DNA of 64,000 bases, taken from positions 62,001 to 126,000 of the forward strand of contig JAHBVJ010000008.1 in assembly GCA_019637615.1 (NCBI GenBank), read 5' to 3'. Source of the DNA: Anaerolineae bacterium (lineage in GTDB: Bacteria > Chloroflexota > Anaerolineae > Aggregatilineales > UBA2796). The notes below the pieces were generated by a model. It had not been told where the DNA came from. It worked only from the letters and a program-made list of their open reading frames with translations, and made no database searches. Both the position numbers and the translations under genes were made by a program. How positions within the stretch are numbered: the first letter of the stretch is position 1; the number at the start of each line of letters is the position of its first letter. Shown here one piece after another: positions 17,756-26,350 of this stretch.

Positions 17756-18532
17756 CTATCTGGAATTTTTTAGTTTGGTCATAATTCGAAGCAATTTTTG
17801 GGCACACTCAACTGCAGAATCTTGCGAATTACAGTCATCGGCTCTAATACGCTCTAGGTGTGCCCCTTCATGGACAAGCATCGTTATTCTATTATGTGCT
17901 TCAACGGGTGTTTCTTGATGTGTTGTATCACCGTCTACCTCTACAACTAATACTATTCCATCCTTTAGAATGATAAAATCTGGTTCAATGCGACGATAAT
18001 CAGCACCTCCTCGAACAAATACAGGAAGTGGTGCAAATGAAACCCCAAGCATTTTTAGCGCCCGAAACAGATTGATTTCAGCTTGAGATCTGAACAAAAG
18101 TCCTTCGACTGAGCGAGAGGCAATATTGTCGGAGCGTACCCGTCCTTGATTTGTGACATTTGAGCCAGCTAACCAATTTTTAGCTTTTTCTCTCCAGCCC
18201 TCATCTGACACCATTGCAGGTGTTATGACAACCTTGCTCATCCACTTATCTTGATATGCTTTTAATAATCGGTTGCTATAGTTGGTTATCGTTTTCTCTG
18301 CATCTTCGATATCAGCATCTGAAAGATTTCTCAATATCCAGACAGGAGTCTGAAGATCCAATTGGTAACCGTATGAACCTCCATCCCAATTGTCATACTC
18401 ATTAAGAGTAATATTAGGCTCTGCGTTCGATAATATGGCGATCTCGCGTGTTGCACCTTGCCCAACTAACAATCGTGACATGGTTGCTAAAAAAGGGTCT
18501 AGGGCAAATGGGAAATCTGGGGTCTTATTCAT
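17756..18532 (-). CDS. Putative PD-(D/E)XK nuclease with defence-type N-terminal domain
   Basis: A 258-aa soluble protein with two parts. The C-terminal part (about 140-258) has a restriction-endonuclease-like pattern: Glu152 in SQAEINLF, Asp185 in EPDF, and Glu198-Val-Asp200 in VVEVDGDTTHQE, the expected E...D...ExD/K arrangement of DUF559/VSR-like nucleases. The N-terminal part (about 15-110) contains EYDNWDGGSYGY, a motif I associate with N-terminal domains fused to abortive-infection effectors (AbiJ-NTD type); that link is from memory and uncertain. The gene is AT-richer than its neighbours and stands next to two damaged antitoxin-like genes. It could be a solitary anti-phage effector or a repair nuclease. 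Confidence 0.55.
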   Translation of the reverse strand: MNKTPDFPFALDPFLATMSRLLVGQGATREIAILSNAEPNITLNEYDNWDGGSYGYQLDLQTPVWILRNLSDADIEDAEKTITNYSNRLLKAYQDKWMSKVVITPAMVSDEGWREKAKNWLAGSNVTNQGRVRSDNIASRSVEGLLFRSQAEINLFRALKMLGVSFAPLPVFVRGGADYRRIEPDFIILKDGIVLVVEVDGDTTHQETPVEAHNRITMLVHEGAHLERIRADDCNSQDSAVECAQKLLRIMTKLKNSR

Positions 18533-18636
18533 TACGCGACTCGGAGGATACGGTATTAACTGAATATTTCTTGAGTGTACATTGATTTACACGAATAGAT
18601 AAAATTTGAATTGTTACCACCGAGACTTGCTATGGA

Positions 18637-18924
18637 TGCTATCAATAGAGATCACAGAAGATCGTCAGATTATCATCCAACTGCCGTTTGATGTCCCGCT
18701 TGGTACAGCAACTCTTCTATTATTGCCTCCAAACAACGATCATGAATTATCAAGCAATCTTGCTCGTGAAGCTGCGCGCAAAATTATTGGCAGCAGGGTT
18801 CCTCAGAACTTATCCAAATATTCCAGACGCCGAAGGACTAACGGACGATGATTTGCCTCTCATTTTGCCGCCCGATGCTCCCTCGCTTGATGAAATAATC
18901 GATGCGGATAGAGGGGCGCTGTGA
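18637..18924 (+). pseudogene. Antitoxin-like gene split by a +1 frameshift
   Basis: Two overlapping frames join into one recognisable protein. Frame 1 (ATG at 18637) gives a swapped-hairpin-like start with EITEDRQIIIQLP and LPP, running to SNLAREAARK. The homologous continuation, LAAGFLRTYPNIP then LTDDDLPLILPPDAPSLDEIIDADRGAL, is in the next frame. The junction is a run of four A near 18780; skipping one A restores a single about 95-aa product ending at 18924. The composite resembles small VapB/AbrB-like antitoxins common in Chloroflexota and Cyanobacteria. No toxin gene follows. It is either decayed, a sequencing error, or less likely a programmed shift. Confidence 0.5.
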
Positions 18925-18975
18925 ACACATTTTTCGTAGATATAGATGCAATCCATATCTTTAATGCCATAGCAT

Positions 18976-19024
18976 GAGTCCCGCAGGGACTTTGTTCTCT
19001 AAGCCTGACGTTTCAACGTCGGGC
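18976..19024 (+). repeat. Dispersed two-hairpin palindromic element, copy B
   Basis: GAGTCCCGCAGGGAC hairpin, a spacer with TTGTTCTCTAAG, then a second hairpin GCCTGACGTT/AACGTCGGGC (19003-19024, one G-T wobble). On the minus strand the second hairpin supplies the last codons and the TAG stop of the small gene ending at 18999. Confidence 0.75.
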
Positions 19025-19244
19025 GGCGAACTGCGCCGGCGTCAGGTAATTCAGCCGTAAAATCGTCACTCATCCACGTTTCTCCTATATGCTCAAATAG
19101 CCCAAGAATACGTGGTGATGAACTTATAGGTCGAGACACGTCAGCAAATTGGAGGCGTGTTTCAACAATATGGGTATAAAGCTTTTTCAACTCGTCCGCA
19201 CTCAATTCATCCACAGCTTTTATCAGCGCTTGCAAATCCGCCAT
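18999..19244 (-). CDS. Small antitoxin-like protein with a repeat-derived C-terminus
   Basis: An 81-aa ORF beginning MADLQALIKAVDELSADELK, an amphipathic helix start seen in many small antitoxin-like proteins. The second half, RILGLFEHIGETWMSDDF.AELPD, matches the end of a family that normally finishes with a short FWLGE-type tail (from memory). Here the homology stops at ELPD and the last residues, RPTLKRQA, are encoded by the dispersed palindromic element. So the native end seems to have been replaced. No toxin partner is adjacent. It may still be expressed; function is unproven. Confidence 0.45.
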   Translation of the reverse strand: MADLQALIKAVDELSADELKKLYTHIVETRLQFADVSRPISSSPRILGLFEHIGETWMSDDFTAELPDAGAVRRPTLKRQA

Positions 19245-19340
19245 CGCTCACACTCCCTCCCGTCCGTCACCACAATTGTAATACGATTTGCTGCCTATCT
19301 CTCATCGCCGCCCGCTTACCCACATCCGTATCCCCACCAG

Positions 19341-20195
19341 CTATCCCACCTTGCGCAGATAGATCGACCAGTAGATCAAGCCGACCATCACGGCACCACC
19401 AATGATGTTGCCGATGGTCACAGGCAGCAAATTAACGAGAAACAGATTCGCCCATGTCAGGTGGGCAAAATCCGCCGGACTATGCTTGATCGCTGTAAAG
19501 AAGGCCGGATCGCCGTAAGTATTGATGAGGATCGCTTCTGGGATGTAATACATATTCGCGACGCTGTGCTCAAAGCCAGCCGCCACAAACGCGGCGATAG
19601 GCGGAATGATCGAGAGGATTTTGTCGGTGGTGCTGCGTGCGCCAAAGCACATCCACACCGCCATGCATACCAGCGCATTACACATCATGCCCAAGGCGAC
19701 AGCTTGCCCGAAGTCTAAGCTGGACTTGGCCTCACCAAGCATGAGCGCGTTCAATCCAACTGCGCCAGCGCCTTGAGTATAGTGCTTGGCGATAAAAACG
19801 ATGATAGCCGTCGCCAACGCGCCAACGAAATTGCCAGCGTACACAACGAGCCAGTTGCGCAGCAGTTGGAACAGGGAAATCTTGCCGTTAACGAAAGCCA
19901 TTAGCATCAGCGCATTGCCCGTAAAAAGCTCTGCTCCACCCACCACGACGAGGATCAACCCCGGTGTAAACGCGAGTCCCGACAACAATTTGGTGATACC
20001 AACCGGAATTGCGTCTTTCGTTCCGGCGGTTACGCTCGTCGCAAAAATCGCCCCGATTGCAATAAAGGCTCCCCCCAGAATGCTCAACAAAAACAGGCTA
20101 AGTAAATCTACTTGGGCTTTTTTTAGACCTGCCTGCACTGCTTTTTCAGCGATTTGCGCGGGCGGCAGGGCATCAATACTAATCTCATTATTCAT
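19341..20195 (-). CDS. Formate/nitrite transporter (FNT family channel)
   Basis: A 284-aa integral membrane protein with six membrane helices. Family features: GGAFIAIGAIFA in helix 1, the SGLAFTPGLILVVVGGAELFTGN block around helix 2, AVALGMMCNALVCMAVWM with the N-x-L-V pattern, and GFEHSVANMYYIPEA carrying the channel His. FNT pentamers conduct formate, nitrite or hydrosulfide. Substrate cannot be chosen from sequence alone, and no pyruvate-formate lyase or nitrite reductase gene lies nearby. The gene is monocistronic, with a 1.1-kb repeat-bearing intergenic region upstream. Confidence 0.93.
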   Translation of the reverse strand: MNNEISIDALPPAQIAEKAVQAGLKKAQVDLLSLFLLSILGGAFIAIGAIFATSVTAGTKDAIPVGITKLLSGLAFTPGLILVVVGGAELFTGNALMLMAFVNGKISLFQLLRNWLVVYAGNFVGALATAIIVFIAKHYTQGAGAVGLNALMLGEAKSSLDFGQAVALGMMCNALVCMAVWMCFGARSTTDKILSIIPPIAAFVAAGFEHSVANMYYIPEAILINTYGDPAFFTAIKHSPADFAHLTWANLFLVNLLPVTIGNIIGGAVMVGLIYWSIYLRKVG

Positions 20196-20465
20196 GCTAA
20201 ATTTTCCTCTGGCACATCTGGGAATCGCTTATATGCGCTCAGGATTCCCGATGTTTAGGTTGTGCTTATCCACGCTGAGGCTTCTTCATGGCTATCGCGC
20301 ACGATTTTCCCATCAGCTTTTCCAGTTTAAGAAAGAAGACCAGATCGATACACTGCGGAGCGTCCCTATTTTGCATGTGAGAAATCATAAATTTAACGCG
20401 ACCTCAGTCCGCACGTTGATGGGTTTAAACGAGATAACGCACGAAATACGAAGCTGTTTAGGTCT

Positions 20466-20507
20466 GAGTCCCGTTGGGGCCTCGTGATCTAAGCCTAACG
20501 TTTATGG
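20466..20507 (+). repeat. Dispersed palindromic element, degenerate copy C
   Basis: GAGTCCCGTTGGGGCCTCGTG followed by TCTAAGCCTAACGTTTATGG aligns with the other copies, but both stems are mutated, so it is probably an old copy. Confidence 0.6.
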
Positions 20508-20558
20508 TCTTTCACCAAATAAGGCAGGAATCCGCCGCTCACGCTAAGACTTATTCTT

Positions 20559-20608
20559 GAGTCCCGAAGGGACTTCGTAGGGTAAGCCCGACAATTCATT
20601 GTCGGGGA
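20559..20608 (+). repeat. Dispersed two-hairpin palindromic element, copy D
   Basis: GAGTCCCGAAGGGACTTCGTAG then GGTAAG and a perfect stem CCCGACAAT/ATTGTCGGG (20587-20606). The second stem differs from copy A but pairs perfectly (compensatory changes AAT/ATT against GTT/AAC), which suggests structure is maintained. Confidence 0.75.
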
Positions 20609-21046
20609 TCGTTTGCCTGACTAATTTCTTAAATACCATCCACGTCGGGCGGCGTGGCTAACCCGATACCGTGCCCCTAAGTCAATTTTCGGAACAATTT
20701 CTTAGAACCATGATGGAGAAGCACATCACGGTGAACTCGCCACGCTGCCTCGCCACCTTTTCACGTTGCCCCAATCTCCTAACCGATTCCTAACCACTTT
20801 CCACCTAACTTATACCCATCCGACCCATTGACTTCCCATTCAATCCATCGTAGAATATTTGAGCGTCACAGTTCTACATCCCTATCGTCCGTGACGCCTG
20901 TCTAGTCCGCAGCATTGCCCCACCGCAATCACTGCATTATCGTCCTTCGCAACTCGCCTTGACTCATCACTTAGTGCCAATTGCTTACCACTGTTTTCGT
21001 CTTTACTAAGCACTCAGGACTAAGCACTAAGCACTTTCGTCCGGCC

Positions 21047-21290
21047 TGTTTTTGCCTGTTATCGCCTGATATTTGCCTGTTTCGATCAGTTCGGGAGGGG
21101 TCAATTGAGCAGAAAAACCAGCACGAGTCTGTTTTTGCCTGTTATATCAGGCAAAACAGGCAAATCGGAGAAATCTGCCTTGCCAACCAAGATCAGTTTA
21201 GAACGCAGTCAGAAACAGACGAACTGGATCGCCAATGATCCCATGCTGAGGAGCAGACGGGATCATTTCAGGGATCATTCAACCCACGGC
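21047..21290 (+). repeat. GCCTG/GATCC-motif element, copy 1
   Basis: Several TTTGCCTGTTAT-type words and their reverse complements (e.g. TTGCCTGTTATATCAGGCAA) are followed by a block with CCAATGATCCC, GGGATCATTTC and GGGATCATTC. A second copy with the same order of blocks lies inverted at 31243-31580. No coding capacity is evident. Confidence 0.6.
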
Positions 21291-21307
21291 ATGTCTGCCC
21301 GACACAT

Positions 21308-22051
21308 CTACCGCGAGACTTCCGTCTGGATTTTGACAGTTCCGTTCAGCAGTCCACCCGTCGGGCCAGTCAGGTCAGCAAGACTGGTATCGGTATATCC
21401 GCTCTCAATCGGAAACACCAACTTCAGATCGCGGGCGGCTTGCAGCGCGGGCCACAACATGTTCTCCGTGCGGATCGTCTCGTACACGGGCTTGTCGCAC
21501 AGCATCTCGAACTGCGTCGCCTGCATCAGGTCATCGGGGCGCAGCGTGATGAACGCGTACACCCGCCCATCCTCGCCCAAGCCCAGTTTGCCGCTGATAG
21601 TCGCCCCCAACTGCTTACTGCTGCGAATCGCGATGGTACACAACGGCTGCACGGCGCGGGTAGCGAACGAAATGCTGCCGGTGACTGCCCCTTGCGGCGT
21701 CACGTTGAGCCTCCCCACGCCGGAATATCGCACATCGTTGAAGCGCGGATGGCCTAAGATACTTACGCGCAAACTCACCACCCAGTCGCCGTTGTACCGC
21801 AGCATGTCATACGGCACGGTTGCGCTTGGCACGGGCGTATTCGTGGCGGGCGGCGGCAGCGTCACGATGATCACGTTGACCGTCGGCACGATCACGACAG
21901 GCGTATTCGTACCGCGTGGGACTGCCGTCGCGGAGGGGATCGGGGTGAAGGTGGGTTGTAATTGGCGGCGTTCGCCAGTACATGCCGCCAGCAGCAAACT
22001 GCCCACTAACCAAACGCACGTGACTGCCACCTTAGAACGTCGGATGCTCAA
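21308..22051 (-). CDS. Secreted lipoprotein of unknown function
   Basis: A 247-aa protein with a lipoprotein signal: basic N-terminus, hydrophobic stretch and lipobox SLLLAAC, with Cys24 as the likely lipidated residue. A Pro/Thr-rich linker (about 30-75) follows, with PTFTPIPSATAVP-like segments, then a beta-rich domain of unknown type containing VTPQGAVTGSISFATR and LGATISGKLGLGEDGRVYAF. Its ATG overlaps the kinase stop codon (ATGA), so the two are translationally coupled and probably act in one pathway. I do not recognise the folded domain. Confidence 0.7.
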   Translation of the reverse strand: MSIRRSKVAVTCVWLVGSLLLAACTGERRQLQPTFTPIPSATAVPRGTNTPVVIVPTVNVIIVTLPPPATNTPVPSATVPYDMLRYNGDWVVSLRVSILGHPRFNDVRYSGVGRLNVTPQGAVTGSISFATRAVQPLCTIAIRSSKQLGATISGKLGLGEDGRVYAFITLRPDDLMQATQFEMLCDKPVYETIRTENMLWPALQAARDLKLVFPIESGYTDTSLADLTGPTGGLLNGTVKIQTEVSR

Positions 22052-24375
22052 TCGCCTAACTCCTTCAACAAGGCCAGTGCGCGGGCGCGCTCCTCGGTAC
22101 TCTTATGACTGCTGGCAAGCTCAAGCGCCTTTTGCAGTGTCTCACGCGCGGCCTGTTTATCGCCTTTCTCGCTGTACAACCGCGCCAGCGCCATGTACGG
22201 CTCGAACCAATCGCCGTAATTGTTCACCGCCGCTTGCAATGCTTGGATCGCCTCATCCTTCCGATCCAGCGCGTTCAACACGAAGGCGCGGTCTACTTCC
22301 ACCTCGCGCCCCAAGCGGTACCACTGCAACAGGAAACTGCTGTGATAGCTGCCCGGATCGTCGCTGGCGGCGATCTCATCCAGATATTGCAGAGCGGTTG
22401 TGTAATCCTTCTTCGCCCACGCTATCCACGCTTGTGCGTATTTGGCGGCGCTCAGGTTCGGGTCAATGGCACGTGCATCGCCTGCCCACTGTGCCGCCGC
22501 CGCTGGATGATCAGTGCGGATCGCGATCAAGGCCGCGTCCGCGATGTACGCCGGATTCGATACCACCTGTATTTGCATCGTCTGACGATACAAATCGAAG
22601 GCTTTGTCCGGCTCATTCTGCTGGAGGAGTATCCATGCCAACGGCGCATGAAGATCGGCGTAGTTGTCTGGCACCAGTTCCAGCGCCTTCTGCAAATCAG
22701 CCTGCGCGCCTGCCAGATTGTTGATCTCAAGCTGGTAGAACCCGCGCCGCCGATAAAGCTCCTCATTCGCCGGTTCCAGTGCAATCGCCTTAGCCAGATC
22801 AGCGAGGATTTCATCCGATGGTCTACCGAGATAGTACAGCATCGTCCCGTGGAACACATACGGCTGAACATACATGGTCAAGCCCTTGTCGATGGCCTGT
22901 GTCGCCAGCTCAAGCGCTTTGGCGTAATCATCGTGCGGGGACATTCCCCAGTACATCGCCAGCACAAAATATGCCTGTGGGCGGTCAGGCTGTGCGGCGA
23001 CGCCAGCCTCCGCCAACGCCTTGCCTTCTTCTAGCTTGTTGGCGTCCTCGCGGTACTGCACCAATACCAGCGCGCGGAGCTGTTGCAGCGCGTAGTTCTG
23101 CGGGTCATCCGCCAGCGGCTTGGCGATCTCCTCCAACGCCTGATCGTACAGCCCATCGCTGATCATCTTGGCGATCCGCCGCGTCAGTTCGTCGTATGTG
23201 TTCTCGGCGGCTGGCGGGATCGGAGTCGGTGACGGTTCAGTAGTCGGCGGAGTGGTCGCTGTGCTCGTTGGCGCAACCGTTGCTGTTGTTGTCGCCGTCG
23301 GCTCGACTGTCGAGGTCGCGCTTGGCAATGCTGCTACAGCGGTCGCGGTTTGTTTGTCCGGCGTCAAGCTGATCACGCTCTCGTTGGCGAAGTACACCGC
23401 CGCCGCGCCAATCACTAGCACCAGCGTCAGCGCCCCGAACACCAGATTGCGTGAACGTCCAGCCGGACGCGTGGGCGTAGCGGGGTTCGTCTTCTTGGCA
23501 ACCTGTGTGGTCGGGCTGTCAGTGGCGTTGACCGTCGGTTGGCCTTCAGGCAGTGCATGAGATGCCTTGACCAGTGCTTCGCGGAAGTCGGCAGCGGTCT
23601 GGAAGCGCTCCGATGGTGCCTTCGCCAATGACTTCAGGATGATTCGCTCGACGCTCTGCGGCAGGTTGGGCAGTACGGCGGTCGGGCGCGGCAGCGGTTC
23701 GTTGATGTGCTTCAAGATGACTGCCCACGGTGTATCCGCGTCAAACGGCACGCTGCCCGTGACCATCTCGTAAAACATCACGCCAAGGCTGTAGATGTCG
23801 GCGCGTTCATCGACCTTTTCGCCGCGTCCCGCTTCGGGACTCATGTACGCGGGGGTGCCGATAGCGACGCCCGTAGCGGTCAGGTTGGAAGCGCTCAGGA
23901 TTTTGGCGATTCCGAAGTCGGTCAAGATCGGTTCGCCCGCTTTGGTCATCAAGATATTGGCAGGCTTCAAGTCGCGGTGGATCATCCCCGCCCGATGCGC
24001 ATAGCCGACCGCATCCGCGATCTTGACCATTAGCGCGATAGCCTCAGCGACGGGCAGCGCGCCTCGCCGCGATAGCAGTGCCTTGAGCGAGTCGCCTTCG
24101 ACGAACTCCATCACCATGTAGTATTCGTCATCCACCGCATCGAAGTCGATCACCTGCACGATATTGGGATGCCGCAGCGTGCCGACGCTCTGGGCTTCAC
24201 GCTTGAAGCGCTCGATGAAGCCCGTATCTTCCGACAAATGCCCGTGCAGCACCTTGATCGCTACGTAGCGATCCATGCCCGGTTGATAGGCGCGGTAGAC
24301 ATCCGCCATACCGCCCCGTCCGAGGCGTTCGAGCACTTGATATTTACCGAGGGTTGCGCCAGTTAAGTCCTTCAT
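22048..24375 (-). CDS. PknB-type Ser/Thr protein kinase with TPR sensor domain
   Basis: A kinase domain (about 10-270), a Pro/Thr linker, one membrane helix (NLVFGALTLVLVIGAAAVYFA region), a second low-complexity Thr/Pro stretch and about 350 residues of TPR-like helices outside the cytoplasm. Kinase motifs are intact: GRGGMADVY, the Lys in VAIKVL, IHRDLKPANIL, DFGIAK and GTPAYMSPE. The chosen start is the ATG at 24375, which has AAGGA at good spacing; an upstream in-frame extension to 24456 lacks support. PASTA domains are absent, so the ligand is probably a protein or peptide rather than muropeptide (inference). Coupled by ATGA to the lipoprotein gene. Confidence 0.93.
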   Translation of the reverse strand: MKDLTGATLGKYQVLERLGRGGMADVYRAYQPGMDRYVAIKVLHGHLSEDTGFIERFKREAQSVGTLRHPNIVQVIDFDAVDDEYYMVMEFVEGDSLKALLSRRGALPVAEAIALMVKIADAVGYAHRAGMIHRDLKPANILMTKAGEPILTDFGIAKILSASNLTATGVAIGTPAYMSPEAGRGEKVDERADIYSLGVMFYEMVTGSVPFDADTPWAVILKHINEPLPRPTAVLPNLPQSVERIILKSLAKAPSERFQTAADFREALVKASHALPEGQPTVNATDSPTTQVAKKTNPATPTRPAGRSRNLVFGALTLVLVIGAAAVYFANESVISLTPDKQTATAVAALPSATSTVEPTATTTATVAPTSTATTPPTTEPSPTPIPPAAENTYDELTRRIAKMISDGLYDQALEEIAKPLADDPQNYALQQLRALVLVQYREDANKLEEGKALAEAGVAAQPDRPQAYFVLAMYWGMSPHDDYAKALELATQAIDKGLTMYVQPYVFHGTMLYYLGRPSDEILADLAKAIALEPANEELYRRRGFYQLEINNLAGAQADLQKALELVPDNYADLHAPLAWILLQQNEPDKAFDLYRQTMQIQVVSNPAYIADAALIAIRTDHPAAAAQWAGDARAIDPNLSAAKYAQAWIAWAKKDYTTALQYLDEIAASDDPGSYHSSFLLQWYRLGREVEVDRAFVLNALDRKDEAIQALQAAVNNYGDWFEPYMALARLYSEKGDKQAARETLQKALELASSHKSTEERARALALLKELGD

Positions 24376-24490
24376 AGGTTCCTTGCCCATAGTGCGTGCG
24401 GTGCGGGTCTTGCACTGCGGTCTCAGCACTAGCCATGTACCCATATTGTGGATCAAAATGCCGATAGACGATACTGACTCGGCACACGCG

Positions 24491-24524
24491 GGAAAGCAAA
24501 CCGCGCACCTGACCAGATGCGCGG
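24491..24524 (-). terminator. Probable terminator downstream of ilvD
   Basis: Stem CCGCGCA/TGCGCGG (24501-24507, 24518-24524). Read on the minus strand it is followed by a T-rich TTTGCTTTC. It lies 37 bp after the ilvD stop. Confidence 0.45.
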
Positions 24525-24560
24525 CATGAAGCTCTATCGTGAAAGGTGTCTAAGGTGAAG

Positions 24561-26255
24561 CTATACCTTCGTAACCGCCCCCTCAGAAGCCGAGGTCACC
24601 AGCTTGGCATACTTCGCCATCACGCCGGATGTGTAGTGCGGCGCGGGAGCCGTCCACTGCGCACGACGGGCAGCGAGTTCTGCGTCAGAAAGTTCGACGC
24701 TCAACTGGCGCTTATCGACATCGACCACGAGGATGTCGCCTTCGTTGATGAGACCAATCGGCCCGCCCAACGCGGCTTCTGGCGCGATATGCCCGATCAT
24801 CAGGCCGCGTGTCGCGCCGGAGAAACGCCCATCGGTGATCAGCAGCACCTTGTCTCCGATGCCCTGCCCGATCAGCGCCGCCGTGATTTGCAGCATCTCG
24901 CGCATTCCCGGCCCACCGACTGGCCCTTCATAGCGGATCACGACCACATCGTTATCCTTGATCTCCAGATTGTTGACGGCCTTGAACGCCGCTTCTTCGG
25001 AGTCGAAAATACGGGCAGGGCCGCGATGATACTTGCGCTCATAGCCGAACAGCTTGACCACCGCACCGTCAGGAGCCAGATTACCCTTGAGGATCACCAA
25101 GCCGCCCTCGGCCTTGATCGGATTGCTAACCGTATGGATCACGGTCTGACCCGGTGTCTCGACTGCTTTGGCAGCTTCCTCACCCAATGTTTTGCCCGTC
25201 ACCGTGATGCAGTCTGTGTGCATCAAGCCGCCTTCGATCAAGCGTTGCGCCAGCAGAGGGACACCACCTGCGCGCTGCATATCGGGCGCGACGTACTTGC
25301 CACCCGGCTTCATATCCGCGATCAGTGGCGTGCTGCGGCTGATCTGCTCGATGTCATCAATCGTCAGGGGGATGCCCGCTTCCCGCGCGAAGGCCAGATA
25401 GTGCAGTACGCCATTGGTCGAACCACCCGACGCCGCCACCGACCGGATCGCGTTCTCAATCGACTTGCGCGTGATGATGTCACTCGGACGCAAATTGCGC
25501 TCCAGCAGTTCCATCATCAACTTGCCCGCTTGGAAGGACACATCGTCTTTGCCCGCTTCCATGGCTGGCACGCCCGCCGATCCCATAGGCGACATGCCCA
25601 TGATCTCAATCGAAGTGCCCATCGTGTTCGCCGTGAACTGCCCGCCGCACGCGCCCGGCCCCGGACACGCCACCGCTTCGATCTCGGCTAAATCCGCATC
25701 GCTGATCTTGCCACGGGCATGAGCGCCCATTGCCTCGAACACATCCGATACGGTGACATCCTTGCCCCGAAAGTTTCCCGGTGCAATCGAGCCACCGTAC
25801 AGCATCATCGATGGGACATTCAGGCGAATCAAGCCCATGATCGCCCCCGGCATCGTCTTGTCGCAAGCGGTCAGCGCGATCACGCCGTCAAACGCGTTCG
25901 CCCGCACGATCAATTCAATCGAGTCAGCGATCAGTTCGCGGCTGATGAGCGAGGCTTTCATGCCTTCCGTGCCCATCGTGATGCCGTCCGAAATGGTAAT
26001 GGTGTTGAATTCCAGCGGCGTGCCACCTGCGGCCTTGATGCCTTCACGAACCTTCTGCGCGAGGCGGCGGAGGTGGAAGTTGCACGGCCCGATCTCCGTC
26101 CATGTGTTGGCGATGGCGATCAACGGCTTATTGAGGTCGTCGTCGCTCAACCCGATGGCCTTGAACATGGCGCGCGCGGCGGCTCGGTCAACACCACCCA
26201 CCAGCGCTCGACTGCGCGCATTTAACGATTCTTTGTTGAGGGTTCCGTTGGACAC
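24561..26255 (-). CDS. ilvD: Dihydroxy-acid dehydratase
   Basis: A 564-aa enzyme of branched-chain amino-acid synthesis that dehydrates 2,3-dihydroxy-isovalerate and -methylvalerate to the 2-oxo acids. The three Cys expected to hold the [2Fe-2S] cluster are Cys58 (IGPCNFH), Cys131 (TACDKTMPG) and Cys203 ([13 protein letters not shown]). The C-terminal [11 protein letters not shown] and [11 protein letters not shown] motifs are complete. Length is standard. The gene is not clustered with other ilv/leu genes in this window, so it is probably transcribed alone. Confidence 0.97.
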   Translation of the reverse strand: MSNGTLNKESLNARSRALVGGVDRAAARAMFKAIGLSDDDLNKPLIAIANTWTEIGPCNFHLRRLAQKVREGIKAAGGTPLEFNTITISDGITMGTEGMKASLISRELIADSIELIVRANAFDGVIALTACDKTMPGAIMGLIRLNVPSMMLYGGSIAPGNFRGKDVTVSDVFEAMGAHARGKISDADLAEIEAVACPGPGACGGQFTANTMGTSIEIMGMSPMGSAGVPAMEAGKDDVSFQAGKLMMELLERNLRPSDIITRKSIENAIRSVAASGGSTNGVLHYLAFAREAGIPLTIDDIEQISRSTPLIADMKPGGKYVAPDMQRAGGVPLLAQRLIEGGLMHTDCITVTGKTLGEEAAKAVETPGQTVIHTVSNPIKAEGGLVILKGNLAPDGAVVKLFGYERKYHRGPARIFDSEEAAFKAVNNLEIKDNDVVVIRYEGPVGGPGMREMLQITAALIGQGIGDKVLLITDGRFSGATRGLMIGHIAPEAALGGPIGLINEGDILVVDVDKRQLSVELSDAELAARRAQWTAPAPHYTSGVMAKYAKLVTSASEGAVTKV

Positions 26256-26350
26256 AAAAGACTCCTTATAAGTTATCTATCGGGGAATTGTTCAACGCTG
26301 CGATTGTAGATCAAGCTGCGAGCTACGGAAAGCAATTGCATCCCCAAACA

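Larger units (their letters stand above)
20196..21307. other. Long repeat-rich intergenic region
   Basis: This 1.1-kb stretch has no believable gene. It holds two copies of the dispersed palindrome (20466, 20559), an (ACTAAGC)-like heptamer cluster around 21006-21040, and an element with repeated GCCTG and GATCC motifs (21047-21290) that recurs inverted at 31.2-31.6 kb. The FNT gene promoter should lie near its left edge. Confidence 0.6.

Noticed and set aside
20196..21307. CRISPR-like array because of repeated words
   Set aside because: Repeat spacing is irregular, there are no uniform spacers and no cas genes.
21105..22724. A 539-codon plus-strand frame across the lipoprotein and kinase 3' region
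   Set aside because: Composition is Ser/Arg/Thr-rich without domain motifs, and it lies antisense to two well-supported genes; its start lies in a repeat element.
24546..25691. A 381-codon frame antisense to ilvD
   Set aside because: ilvD is certain and the frame is a typical antisense shadow rich in Arg/His/Asp.
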